Below the pieces are notes generated by a model that had not been told where the DNA came from, did no database searches, and saw nothing but the letters and a program-made list of their open reading frames with translations. This document shows, in pieces, positions 1 through 7,252 of a stretch of DNA of 14,463 bases. The translations under genes were made by a program, and so were the position numbers. Source of the stretch: RGIG1995 sp045126815 (GTDB taxonomy: Bacteria; Bacillota; Clostridia; Oscillospirales; CAG-272); NCBI GenBank assembly GCA_045126815.1, contig JBGVPD010000025.1, positions 1-14,463 on the forward strand, given 5' to 3'. Each line of letters opens with the position of its first letter. Position 1 is the first letter of the stretch.

Positions 1-16
1 CCCCCCCCCCCCCCCC
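1..16. repeat. C16 homopolymer tract at window edge
   Basis: The first 16 bases are all C (G on the minus strand), starting 15 bases beyond the stop codon of the last gene of the ABC operon. The tract may continue outside the window. Such a run is out of character with the AT-rich surroundings. It could be a slippage-prone tract, but at a sequence edge a poly-G sequencing or assembly artefact is at least as likely. Confidence 0.9.
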
Positions 17-31
17 AACTCTCTATTATTT

Positions 32-1396
32 TTAAAAACTTTCGAGTATACTGTTGACACTTTCTGCCGACACAAGCATTTTTTCGCTGTTATCAAATAC
101 CGCTATATAGTTTTCGGCACTATACTCATAAACGTTGAGTACTAATTCTTCATTTTCAAGAGTAAACGTTACCTTTAATAAGATTTTACCCTCCATAGCA
201 TCGGTATTGCCCGTTTTTACCAGACTTGTTATACTATTATAAATATCAATAAGTTTATCATCTTTCTCAACGTCTTCCATTGAGTATGAATATACCTTAT
301 CGCCTATTTCAACCTTGAAATGATTGTTGTCGTCTGCCAACACGGGACATACGAGTTTTGATTCAAAATCGGACTCTATTGTCTTAAAAAATGTGTCTGC
401 CGAACTCACACTGTACAACAGATCGGAATTATCAAACATTGAATAGAAAATTTCTTTAGAGTCTTCCACTGTTGTCTTTCCTATATATATTGTATAACTT
501 CCCTCTTTTGTTTCAGTTGTGTTTGCGTTGCCATTTTCAGTCTTTATAGGTTCTTTGTACTTAACTTTAATCACGTAACGTTTGTTTTCACCCAAACCAT
601 ATTCAGAAAGTGTTTGTTCGTCAAGTTTATATCCCTTTACACTTCCCGCTTTGATACCTGCCACAGCAGACATAAATTCTGCGCCTATCTGACCGTTTAC
701 GGCGATCTTCTTGCCATCTTCATCAAACGTGAAATACTTATACGCATTTGTATAAAAGTCAGCACCCGAACTGTCGGTCGTTACAATATGACTTTTGCCG
801 TCAATTATATATTCAACTTCGCTAATATACTCGGCTTTTGTGGAAGGTGTATTTTCTGTCTCTGCCATTTCAAGAATACCGTAACCGAAATCTTCAAGTA
901 TATTCTTTTCAGTTAAATATATCTTATCCTGCGCACTAAACTTAAAATAATAACCTTCAATGATAGAATTATATGCCCCCAAAGTATAAACGTATTCGTT
1001 TCCGAGTGATGTCAAAAATTTAATTTCAATGGTAGGTTTATCCATTCCATAGTCATTTTGATTTTTCAGATCTTCTGCTACCAAACGGTTTGCCGTTATT
1101 TTTGAAAGAGATTCTATCATATATTCGACGTAACTCTCGTCAAGCGGATAATCCTTATCCTCTGACCATATCCATTCATTGTCGGATATTTCTAAAGACA
1201 CTTTTTCATCTTCTAAAGTATATTCTATCGAAGTGATTATTTCTCCGGCAAGAATGTGTACGTCAAAGCTTTCGTTTTCTTCTATATCAGGAGTTTCAGT
1301 ATTATCGTCTTTAGAATAATTATTGTATACAATATATCCTGCAATCAAAGCCGAAAGTAAACACAGCATTACAATAAGTTTAATCAAACTTTTCAT
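32..1396 (-). CDS. Membrane-anchored DUF4340 family protein
   Basis: This is the last gene of the gliding-type ABC transporter operon, about 454 residues. The start chosen is the ATG at 1396: it has a strong AAGGAG site eight bases upstream and overlaps the preceding stop by one base (TAATG). An upstream in-frame extension to 1474 lies wholly inside the preceding gene and is unlikely. The N-terminus has one basic-flanked hydrophobic segment (about residues 5-25) without a clear lipobox, so it should be a membrane anchor with the rest outside the cytoplasm. The remainder is acidic, beta-rich and repetitive in style (the 'W.W..D..YP.D..YV..M' stretch near residues 65-90 and the 'G....VYTLG' stretch), which fits DUF4340. 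DUF4340 proteins are commonly encoded next to GldG-like proteins. Biochemical function is unknown; a role as extracytoplasmic partner of the transporter is inference. Confidence 0.85.
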   Translation of the reverse strand: MKSLIKLIVMLCLLSALIAGYIVYNNYSKDDNTETPDIEENESFDVHILAGEIITSIEYTLEDEKVSLEISDNEWIWSEDKDYPLDESYVEYMIESLSKITANRLVAEDLKNQNDYGMDKPTIEIKFLTSLGNEYVYTLGAYNSIIEGYYFKFSAQDKIYLTEKNILEDFGYGILEMAETENTPSTKAEYISEVEYIIDGKSHIVTTDSSGADFYTNAYKYFTFDEDGKKIAVNGQIGAEFMSAVAGIKAGSVKGYKLDEQTLSEYGLGENKRYVIKVKYKEPIKTENGNANTTETKEGSYTIYIGKTTVEDSKEIFYSMFDNSDLLYSVSSADTFFKTIESDFESKLVCPVLADDNNHFKVEIGDKVYSYSMEDVEKDDKLIDIYNSITSLVKTGNTDAMEGKILLKVTFTLENEELVLNVYEYSAENYIAVFDNSEKMLVSAESVNSILESF

Positions 1397-2814
1397 TACT
1401 TGCTCCTTCTGCGATACAGTACAACCAGACCTATTCCGACAACGGTTATAGGAATTATAATCGCAAATATCCACGTCAGAACGGTACTCTGAAGTTCGTT
1501 TATCTCAAGAGATGCGTTTTCAAGAGATTTTGCGGGAATAGATATAGCCGAATCTATTTCACACATCCAGCCAAATGAGTTTGTAAGAAAAGGTGTGTCA
1601 ACGGACGGTGTATTTATCCAAACGATCTTCGTTTCTTTTCCGTTCTCGTTTGCTTCTGTTACAGCAACTGCCACATCATACGATTTTGCAGTTTCACCCT
1701 CGTCTTTATTATTGTTTAAATTAGCGTCTCTATATGATTTATCGGTAGTTGACAACAAGGGCACTATACTGATAGAATCCCTTGTAACTTCCCCCTTAAT
1801 AATTGCCTGACATTCAGCAACCCACATATTATAACCGACAAAAGGCTTTGTGATTTCATGGTCGCCGTATACGGGAAGGTGGAACAATGAGTTAAGAGGA
1901 TTGCGGTACTCCGTATTTTCTTCAACTATCTTTCCTTCGTCTGCGACAACTCCGTAATATGCCAAAACAGAATCAAGATTAGGTTGCGCATCTTCGCTTC
2001 TTAATGCATAATACGAAACGTACATCATTCTTCCGCCTGCCTTCAGATACTCGATCAAACGGTCTGCCTCTTCCTTGGAAATATCTTTTTCGGGCGCGTA
2101 AATGAATATACAGTCGCAATCTTCGGGTACTTTTTCTACCGTTGCAAGATTAAGAGTTTTGTGAGCCATACTCTCGTTTGTTATTATCTCCTTGATCAAC
2201 TCATCGGTAAGTTCAAGTTCACCGTGACCTTTAAGGGAATATACTATGGGTATCTGCTCGGTAGTTACGTGCTTGATAGCCGCCGTAATATTATTTTCAG
2301 CGGCAAATCCCGTTGGAGGTACTGCCTGCTGATAATAGCTTTCATAATACTGTATCTCTTCTAACGAAATACCGGGATAGTTTATATCGTAGTAAGAAAT
2401 ATTCTTGCTTCTTTTTGCCGATTCAACGACCACGCTTCCCTCTGTCAATTCTTTTCTGTCGTCGGTAAAGAAAGCGATATTAACTGCAGGATCGATCTGT
2501 TTTACAATAATTTTCGAGCTTAACTCTTTATACTTTTCGAGAATACTCGTCATATTGGAATTTTCACTGCCGTAAGATGCAATATAATATAAAGTAACAT
2601 CTTCTTCCAAAGCCTTTACAACGTTTTCCGTCTCTTCGCTTATCGAAAAAATATCGGTTGACGTCGTATCAAACTGAGTCAGATTTGTCGGAAGCTTGTT
2701 TACGAATAAATTACCAATAATTACGATAGCTATTGCAATTATTGAAACAAGAACGGAATAACCGCCTGTCTTTAAATATTTTGTGTTAAACTGTAAAAAA
2801 CTTTTATTCTTCAT
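1396..2814 (-). CDS. GldG-like ABC transporter auxiliary protein
   Basis: This 472-residue protein has a transmembrane segment at about residues 18-38 and a second at about 441-466 followed by a basic tail. The large domain between them is therefore predicted to lie outside the cytoplasm. It carries features of the GldG / ABC_transp_aux family (PF09822): the YSLKGHGE stretch at residues 192-199, the IYAPEKD stretch near 238-244, then an E..RL..YL..GGRM segment. Length is typical for the family. The start is ATG with a GGAGGG site eight bases upstream. It lies 18 bases after the permease gene and overlaps the DUF4340 gene by one base, so the two are probably translationally coupled. GldG is named from Bacteroidetes gliding, but homologues are widespread in non-gliding Firmicutes. 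Substrate unknown. Confidence 0.88.
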   Translation of the reverse strand: MKNKSFLQFNTKYLKTGGYSVLVSIIAIAIVIIGNLFVNKLPTNLTQFDTTSTDIFSISEETENVVKALEEDVTLYYIASYGSENSNMTSILEKYKELSSKIIVKQIDPAVNIAFFTDDRKELTEGSVVVESAKRSKNISYYDINYPGISLEEIQYYESYYQQAVPPTGFAAENNITAAIKHVTTEQIPIVYSLKGHGELELTDELIKEIITNESMAHKTLNLATVEKVPEDCDCIFIYAPEKDISKEEADRLIEYLKAGGRMMYVSYYALRSEDAQPNLDSVLAYYGVVADEGKIVEENTEYRNPLNSLFHLPVYGDHEITKPFVGYNMWVAECQAIIKGEVTRDSISIVPLLSTTDKSYRDANLNNNKDEGETAKSYDVAVAVTEANENGKETKIVWINTPSVDTPFLTNSFGWMCEIDSAISIPAKSLENASLEINELQSTVLTWIFAIIIPITVVGIGLVVLYRRRSK

Positions 2815-2832
2815 ACATTCTCCCTCCGCAAA

Positions 2833-3696
2833 TCAGCTCCAACGGCGTTTTTCCACTGCCTGTATCGAGAGAAATACAAACAAAAAGATTACCGAAAGAT
2901 AATATACTACTGCCGTTAAATCAAATAAGCCGTTGTAGAAGTTGATACATCTGTCATATACGCTTATCCAGTTCACGACTTTACCGAACAAGCCTTCAAA
3001 GTATCCTGTGTTCATCTTATAAAACACGGCAAGAACTACTTCAAAAACAGTTGTTACAGCCATCGCCACCACATAGTTTTTTATCATAATATATACTATT
3101 ACACCCAAGATAACGGCACATACCGTAAATGCAACAAACGAACCTTGAGCAGTTGCAGGAACAAGATCAACGAGTAAACTTGAAAAATAGATAACAAGCA
3201 TAGTTACGAAAGACAAAATTGCCGATACTATCTGATTTTCTGTTAATGCCGATACAAATAAACCTATCGCCAACAAACAAGCACCCATAAGCGTAAATGC
3301 GAATATAGAGCTAAATGCACGGGCAAAGTTTACAAGTCCGAATGAGCCCAAAATAAACGGATATATACAGATAACCGCTACCGGTATCATAAATACTGTC
3401 AACATAGCAAAATATTTTGCCAAAACCGTTGAACTTACAGATAAAGGAAGTGAATAAAGCAGTTGGTCCGTCTTTTTCTGTCTTTCTTCTGCGATACTGC
3501 GCATCGTCAAAAGAGGGGTTATAAGGAACACAACAATAGCTAAATAATCTAAAGGATATGCAATATCAGCTGACAAACTTTTAAAATTTATCATAGATGC
3601 AAATATTCCCATAAACAATAGAACTATTGCTATATACAGATAACCGAAAAGATTGTTGAAATATGATTTTAACTCTTTTTGATATACTGCAAACAT
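2833..3696 (-). CDS. ABC-2 type permease, GldF-like
   Basis: The 287-residue product is very hydrophobic, with six to eight hydrophobic segments (for example residues 17-36, 49-65, 95-116, 131-151, 156-178, 188-205 and 263-281). The opening 'YQKEL.SYF....GYL' and the 'TPLLTMRSIAEERQKKTDQLLYSLP' region (about 60-84) are characteristic of ABC-2 permeases of the GldF/NosY type, where the cytosolic loop after the second segment contacts the ATPase. The ATG follows the ATPase stop by two bases and has an AGAGGAGG site. It should form the membrane pore partner of the ATPase and act with the GldG-like and DUF4340 proteins. Direction of transport is not established; ABC-2 systems are normally exporters. 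Confidence 0.9.
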   Translation of the reverse strand: MFAVYQKELKSYFNNLFGYLYIAIVLLFMGIFASMINFKSLSADIAYPLDYLAIVVFLITPLLTMRSIAEERQKKTDQLLYSLPLSVSSTVLAKYFAMLTVFMIPVAVICIYPFILGSFGLVNFARAFSSIFAFTLMGACLLAIGLFVSALTENQIVSAILSFVTMLVIYFSSLLVDLVPATAQGSFVAFTVCAVILGVIVYIMIKNYVVAMAVTTVFEVVLAVFYKMNTGYFEGLFGKVVNWISVYDRCINFYNGLFDLTAVVYYLSVIFLFVFLSIQAVEKRRWS

Positions 3697-3698
3697 TT

Positions 3699-4745
3699 TT
3701 ATTCCTCCTCTTTCGAATTTTGCTTTTTATTTATGTCAGAGGTAAACAAGCTTTCGTACTCGCCTTCGTCTGTATCATCTTCAACTTCCTCAGGTTCTTC
3801 TTCAATAACTTCATTCTTAGCCGAAGATGATGTCAACTTCAAGAATATGTCTTCAAGAGTCATACTGTTGTTTATCAATTCAACTATCGGAGTTTTTATT
3901 TCGCAAAGCGCATAGAATATCTCATTTCTGATATCTTTATCCGAATACAGTCTGATCCTTACAACGCCCTCTTCTTCCGAAGAAAGTTCTTCGATCTCTT
4001 TTATGCCGTTCAAACGGCGGAGAGCAGATATGACCGTATTTTTATTACCCCTTACTGAAATATCAAATATGTTACCTGATATTCTCCTTGACAAATTTTC
4101 AGGTGTGTCACTGGCAACAACTCTTCCGTCGGATATGATCAAAACGTAGTCGCATATAGCGCTAACTTCACTCAATATGTGTGAACTTAAAAATACCGTA
4201 TGGTTCTTTTTCAAAGATTTAATAAGCTCTCTAATCTCAATAATCTGCTTGGGATCAAGACCTACCATAGGCTCGTCAAGTATAATTATTTCAGGGAAAC
4301 CTATCAAAGCCTGAGCTAGTCCCACTCTCTGTCTGTAACCCTTTGAAAGATTTTTGATAAGACGGTTTTCTACTTTCTTAATACCCGTCATATTCATAAT
4401 CTTTTCTATTTGTTTTCCGAGTTCTGATTTCTTTACGCCTTTTGCTTTTCCAACAAATTCGAGATATTCCAAAGGAGTCATATCCACGTATACAGGCGGA
4501 AGCTCAGGCAAGTATCCAATACACTTCTTTGCCTCTTTCGGCTCTTTAAAGATATCATGGCCGTTAATTACCACACTTCCGTCAGTTGCGGCAAGACAGC
4601 CCGTCATAATATTCATTGTCGTAGATTTACCCGCACCGTTGGGACCCAAAAATCCGTAAATCTTTCCTTTATCAACCTTAAAGCTGATACCCTTTACAGC
4701 CGTATGATTTCCGTATTTTTTCACAAGATTTTTTACTTCAATCAA
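3699..4745 (-). CDS. ABC transporter ATP-binding protein, GldA/NatA-like
   Basis: First gene of the four-gene operon, 348 residues. ABC landmarks are all present: Walker A GPNGAGKST (34-42), signature LSKGYRQR (133-140), Walker B IIILDEP (153-159), D-loop GLD (162-164) and the switch histidine in SSH (H189). The position of the usual Q-loop glutamine reads GYLPE (77-81), as seen in NatA/GldA-like ATPases. The C-terminal accessory region continues to about 310 and is followed by a tail of about 40 residues rich in Glu and Asp, longer than many relatives and probably disordered. The start codon is TTG, supported by AGGAGG eight bases upstream; no better ATG is available before the conserved IEVKNLVKKYG opening. 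It should power the adjacent permease from the cytoplasmic face. Confidence 0.93.
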   Translation of the reverse strand: MIEVKNLVKKYGNHTAVKGISFKVDKGKIYGFLGPNGAGKSTTMNIMTGCLAATDGSVVINGHDIFKEPKEAKKCIGYLPELPPVYVDMTPLEYLEFVGKAKGVKKSELGKQIEKIMNMTGIKKVENRLIKNLSKGYRQRVGLAQALIGFPEIIILDEPMVGLDPKQIIEIRELIKSLKKNHTVFLSSHILSEVSAICDYVLIISDGRVVASDTPENLSRRISGNIFDISVRGNKNTVISALRRLNGIKEIEELSSEEEGVVRIRLYSDKDIRNEIFYALCEIKTPIVELINNSMTLEDIFLKLTSSSAKNEVIEEEPEEVEDDTDEGEYESLFTSDINKKQNSKEEE

Positions 4746-4796
4746 GGTTTGTACCTCCTGATTATTTGTATTTCAATTACAAAAATATATATTACT

Positions 4797-4825
4797 ATTG
4801 TACATAATTTTTCCACCATTTACAA
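4797..4825 (-). promoter_or_regulatory. Candidate sigma-A promoter of the ABC operon
   Basis: Read on the minus strand, TTGTAA (4820-4825) and TACAAT (4797-4802) are separated by 17 bases, about 50 bases before the TTG start of the ATPase gene. The -35 matches consensus at four of six positions and the -10 at five of six. A small dyad (CCATT-TAC-AATGG, 4816-4828) overlaps the -35 and could be an operator, but arms this short arise often by chance. Confidence 0.5.
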
Positions 4826-4871
4826 TGGATTATTAAAAAAATATACGTGTTATTCAAAGTTTTTTCCAATA

Positions 4872-4930
4872 TTTTCATTAAACTTTCTTTATATTTTCAC
4901 ATAACTGTCACATTAAGTGTTTATTATAAA
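4872..4930 (+). promoter_or_regulatory. Pho-box-like 11-bp repeat array and -10 for htrA
   Basis: Four consecutive 11-mers begin at 4872, 4883, 4894 and 4905: TTTTCATTAAA, CTTTCTTTATA, TTTTCACATAA and CTGTCACATTA. The TC core recurs at exactly 11-bp spacing. The last unit contains CTGTCACA, which matches the classical PhoB half-site. A TATAAA at 4925-4930 follows nine bases after the last unit, and no good -35 exists at the proper distance. This is the layout of PhoB/OmpR-activated promoters in which the repeats replace the -35. The downstream response regulator is an obvious candidate ligand. AT-rich DNA can mimic part of this pattern. Confidence 0.42.
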
Positions 4931-5080
4931 TATGTATAGAAAAATTTATATTTAGTGCAGTCGTATTATTCACGTATTTTTCAGTAAAAATTCAGCTGAT
5001 AATCATAAAACTTTCACACTTTTATTCTAAAATCAAAAAAAGAATCAGAAAAACATATATACCATAAGGAGAAATGCAAA

Positions 5081-6448
5081 ATGTCCGAAGAAAACAAAAA
5101 CATTTTTAACGAAAATGAAAATCATTCCGAACAGCCCGGTGAAATAAATAATTTCCCCCCTCAAAATCAAACTCCGTCATATAATACGGGTTACTACTCA
5201 TCGGCTGATCAAAACGACCAAAGTAGCAGTATCTATTCATATCCTATTAATCAGCAGTATAACTATTCAAACTATCAGCCACCCATTACCGATACAGACA
5301 AAAAGGCAAAAAAAGAAAAGAAAAAGGGTTCTTTTAAACTCGTATTTTCCTGTATCCTTCTTTCGCTTATCTGCGGTTTTTCGGGCGCTTTCGGCGGTAT
5401 GTTCTTATATGAAAAATATTCAAAAAACGAACCAAATGAAAGTGTATCCAACAAATACACCGTAATATATGAAACAGTAGACAAAGAACTTCCCGAAACG
5501 GTTATAAAGGCGGGTACAGTTGCCGCTGTTGCACAAGTTGCCCTTCCCTCTGTCGTAGAAATAAAGACCGAAGCGGTCGTTAACAACAGCTTTTACGGTC
5601 AATACGTAACCGAAGGCGCAGGAAGCGGTGTTGTTATTTCAGCCGACGGCTATATTGCCACTAATAACCACGTTATAAGCGGCGCATCAAATATAACCGT
5701 TCGTCTCTATGACGGAAAAGAATACAAAGCAAAATTAATTGGCACTGATTCTCAAACAGACGTTGCAGTAATCAAAATCGAAACAGAAAATCTTACTCCT
5801 GCCGTATACGGTGACTCATCAAAACTTACAGTAGGAGAGTTGACCGTTGCTATCGGTAACCCTTTAGGCAACCTCGGCGGTACGGTTACAGACGGAATCG
5901 TCAGTGCGCTTGACAGAGAAATTACCGTTGAAGGCGAAAAAATGGTGCTTCTCCAAACAAATGCCGCAGTTAACCCCGGCAACTCGGGCGGCGGTCTCTT
6001 TAACGCAAACGGCGAGCTTATCGGTATCGTTAACGCAAAATCATCGGGAGAAAGCGTTGAAGGTCTCGGTTTTGCTATTCCCATCAATACTGCAAGAACA
6101 ATTATCGAAGATTTGATAGAAAACGGACACGTAACAGGCAGACCCTCTATCGGTGTTTCGGTTATAGAAATCACAACCGATTATCAAAAATACACTTACG
6201 GTGTAAGAGATTACGGTGTTTATATTCAAAATTCTCTCAACGCCGATTTTAAAGCCGGTGACAGAATTATTGCGATCGACGGTAACTCAGTAAGCACATT
6301 CTCTGATATCAGATCTATAATAAACTCTTACAAGGTCGGAGATGAAATAACCGTAACCGTATTCAGAAACAACAAAATTGTTGACGTCGAAGTAACTTTG
6401 ATCGACTCGGCAGAAAACACCCTTAACACCGACCCTCAGAAGAAATAA
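5081..6448 (+). CDS. htrA: HtrA/DegP-family membrane serine protease
   Basis: This 455-residue S1C protease has an N-terminal cytoplasmic stretch of about 80 residues rich in Asn, Gln, Ser and Tyr, then a Lys-rich patch, a transmembrane segment (about 86-110), a trypsin-like domain (about 145-345) and one PDZ domain (about 355-442). The catalytic triad is visible: H197 in TNNHV, D227 in TDVAV and S302 in GNSGGG. The oxyanion-loop region reads NPGNSGG. Family members degrade or refold misfolded proteins on the outer face of the membrane under envelope stress. The start is ATG with AAGGAG nine bases upstream. After the stop, a short inverted repeat (GTCTTA-TTATT-TAAGAC, 6449-6465) lacks a T run and is a poor terminator, so some readthrough into the two-component genes is plausible. 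The htrA-regulator-kinase order resembles envelope-stress loci such as Bacillus htrA with CssRS. Confidence 0.95.
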   Translation: MSEENKNIFNENENHSEQPGEINNFPPQNQTPSYNTGYYSSADQNDQSSSIYSYPINQQYNYSNYQPPITDTDKKAKKEKKKGSFKLVFSCILLSLICGFSGAFGGMFLYEKYSKNEPNESVSNKYTVIYETVDKELPETVIKAGTVAAVAQVALPSVVEIKTEAVVNNSFYGQYVTEGAGSGVVISADGYIATNNHVISGASNITVRLYDGKEYKAKLIGTDSQTDVAVIKIETENLTPAVYGDSSKLTVGELTVAIGNPLGNLGGTVTDGIVSALDREITVEGEKMVLLQTNAAVNPGNSGGGLFNANGELIGIVNAKSSGESVEGLGFAIPINTARTIIEDLIENGHVTGRPSIGVSVIEITTDYQKYTYGVRDYGVYIQNSLNADFKAGDRIIAIDGNSVSTFSDIRSIINSYKVGDEITVTVFRNNKIVDVEVTLIDSAENTLNTDPQKK

Positions 6449-6467
6449 GTCTTATTATTTAAGACAC

Positions 6468-6496
6468 TTGAAATCATTTAATAATTGTTATATAAT
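6468..6496 (+). promoter_or_regulatory. Strong sigma-A promoter for the two-component genes
   Basis: TTGAAA (6468-6473) and TATAAT (6491-6496) are separated by 17 bases. This is five of six and six of six matches at optimal spacing. Transcription should start near 6503, giving a leader of about 70 bases before the regulator ATG. The genes can therefore be transcribed independently of htrA. Confidence 0.75.
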
Positions 6497-6497
6497 T

Positions 6498-6532
6498 GAT
6501 ATAGGGAACAGATATTTACTGTTCCCTATATC
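6498..6532 (+). repeat. 14-bp perfect inverted repeat over predicted start site
   Basis: Arms 6498-6511 (GATATAGGGAACAG) and 6519-6532 (CTGTTCCCTATATC) are perfectly complementary around a 7-base loop. The repeat starts one base after the -10 and spans the expected transcription start. It could be a repressor operator, or a hairpin at the very 5' end of the transcript that affects stability or initiation. It lacks a T run, so it is not a convincing terminator for htrA. Confidence 0.85.
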
Positions 6533-6571
6533 CGCTTAATCTACCGAATTTTTTAAAAGGGGATAACTTAT

Positions 6572-7252
6572 ATGTACAAAATCCTTGTGGTTGATGATGA
6601 AGAACATATCCGCAGCCTTATAAAAAAATATGCAGCCTTTGAAGGTCACTCCGTATATGAGGCAGAAGACGGAATAACCGCCATTGATCTGTGCCGAAAA
6701 AACACGTACGATATAATCATTATGGATATTATGATGCCCCACCTCGACGGTTTCTCCGCCTGCCGCGAGATAAGAAAGTTCAGTCAAACCCCAATTCTCA
6801 TATTGTCGGCAAGAGGAGAGGAATACGATAAGATCAACGGCTTTGAAGTAGGAGTCGATGACTTTGTTGTAAAACCTTTTTCGCCAAAAGAGCTTATGTT
6901 ACGCATTAGTGCAATTCTAAAAAGAACTTCCGCACATTCCACTAATGAATCTAACGAAAAGCTGACGATTGACGGTTTTTCAGCTGATATTACAGCCCGT
7001 CTCGTATTTATTGACGGCAACAGAATAAACCTTTCTCCAAAAGAATACGATCTGCTTTTCTATATGATAAAAAACAAAAATATCGCGCTCTCAAGAGAAA
7101 AACTGATCTGCAACGTTTGGGGTTATGATTTTTACGGCGACGACCGCACACTCGATACACACATAAAACTACTCAGAAAACAACTCGGAAAATATGCCGA
7201 ACATATCGTTACGGTAAGAGGGGTAGGTTACCGCTTTGAAACACTCAAATAA
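6572..7252 (+). CDS. OmpR/PhoB-family response regulator
   Basis: This 226-residue protein has a receiver domain (1-118) and a winged-helix DNA-binding domain (about 128-224). The receiver carries the acidic pair D8/D9, the phosphoacceptor D52 in MDIMMP, S79 in LSAR and K101 in KPF. The effector domain has the usual 'L.PKEYDLL' and 'R..LDTHI..LRKQLG......VRGVGYRF' signatures. The start is ATG with an AAGGGGA site. The kinase gene begins inside its 3' end, so the pair is translationally coupled. Targets cannot be read from the protein. The tandem repeats upstream of htrA suit the direct-repeat binding of this family, so regulation of htrA is plausible but inferred. Confidence 0.96.
   Translation: MYKILVVDDEEHIRSLIKKYAAFEGHSVYEAEDGITAIDLCRKNTYDIIIMDIMMPHLDGFSACREIRKFSQTPILILSARGEEYDKINGFEVGVDDFVVKPFSPKELMLRISAILKRTSAHSTNESNEKLTIDGFSADITARLVFIDGNRINLSPKEYDLLFYMIKNKNIALSREKLICNVWGYDFYGDDRTLDTHIKLLRKQLGKYAEHIVTVRGVGYRFETLK

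Larger units (their letters stand above)
4746..5080. other. 335-bp divergent intergenic region
   Basis: This AT-rich gap separates the minus-strand ABC operon from plus-strand htrA. It holds a candidate promoter for the ABC operon at its left end. In the middle is a run of 11-bp repeats plus a -10 for htrA, and at the right end the htrA ribosome binding site (AAGGAG at 5066-5071). Between about 4931 and 5060 I see no convincing gene, RNA or hairpin, only an additional TTTCACAC at 5012-5019 that echoes the repeat motif. Confidence 0.7.

Noticed and set aside
1397..1474. In-frame N-terminal extension of the DUF4340 protein
   Set aside because: It lies wholly within the 3' end of the GldG-like gene, lacks its own ribosome binding site and would bury the membrane anchor behind 26 polar residues. 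The ATG at 1396 has a strong site.
4964..4969. TATTAT as an alternative -10 for htrA
   Set aside because: No -35-like hexamer lies 16-18 bases upstream, and it has no relation to the repeat array.
5752..6174. 140-residue open frame on the minus strand opposite htrA
   Set aside because: It mirrors the conserved protease domain, is compositionally odd (rich in Pro, Ser and Thr) and shows no domain.
6449..6465. Inverted repeat after htrA as a terminator
   Set aside because: The stem is only six bp, AT-rich and without a following T run.
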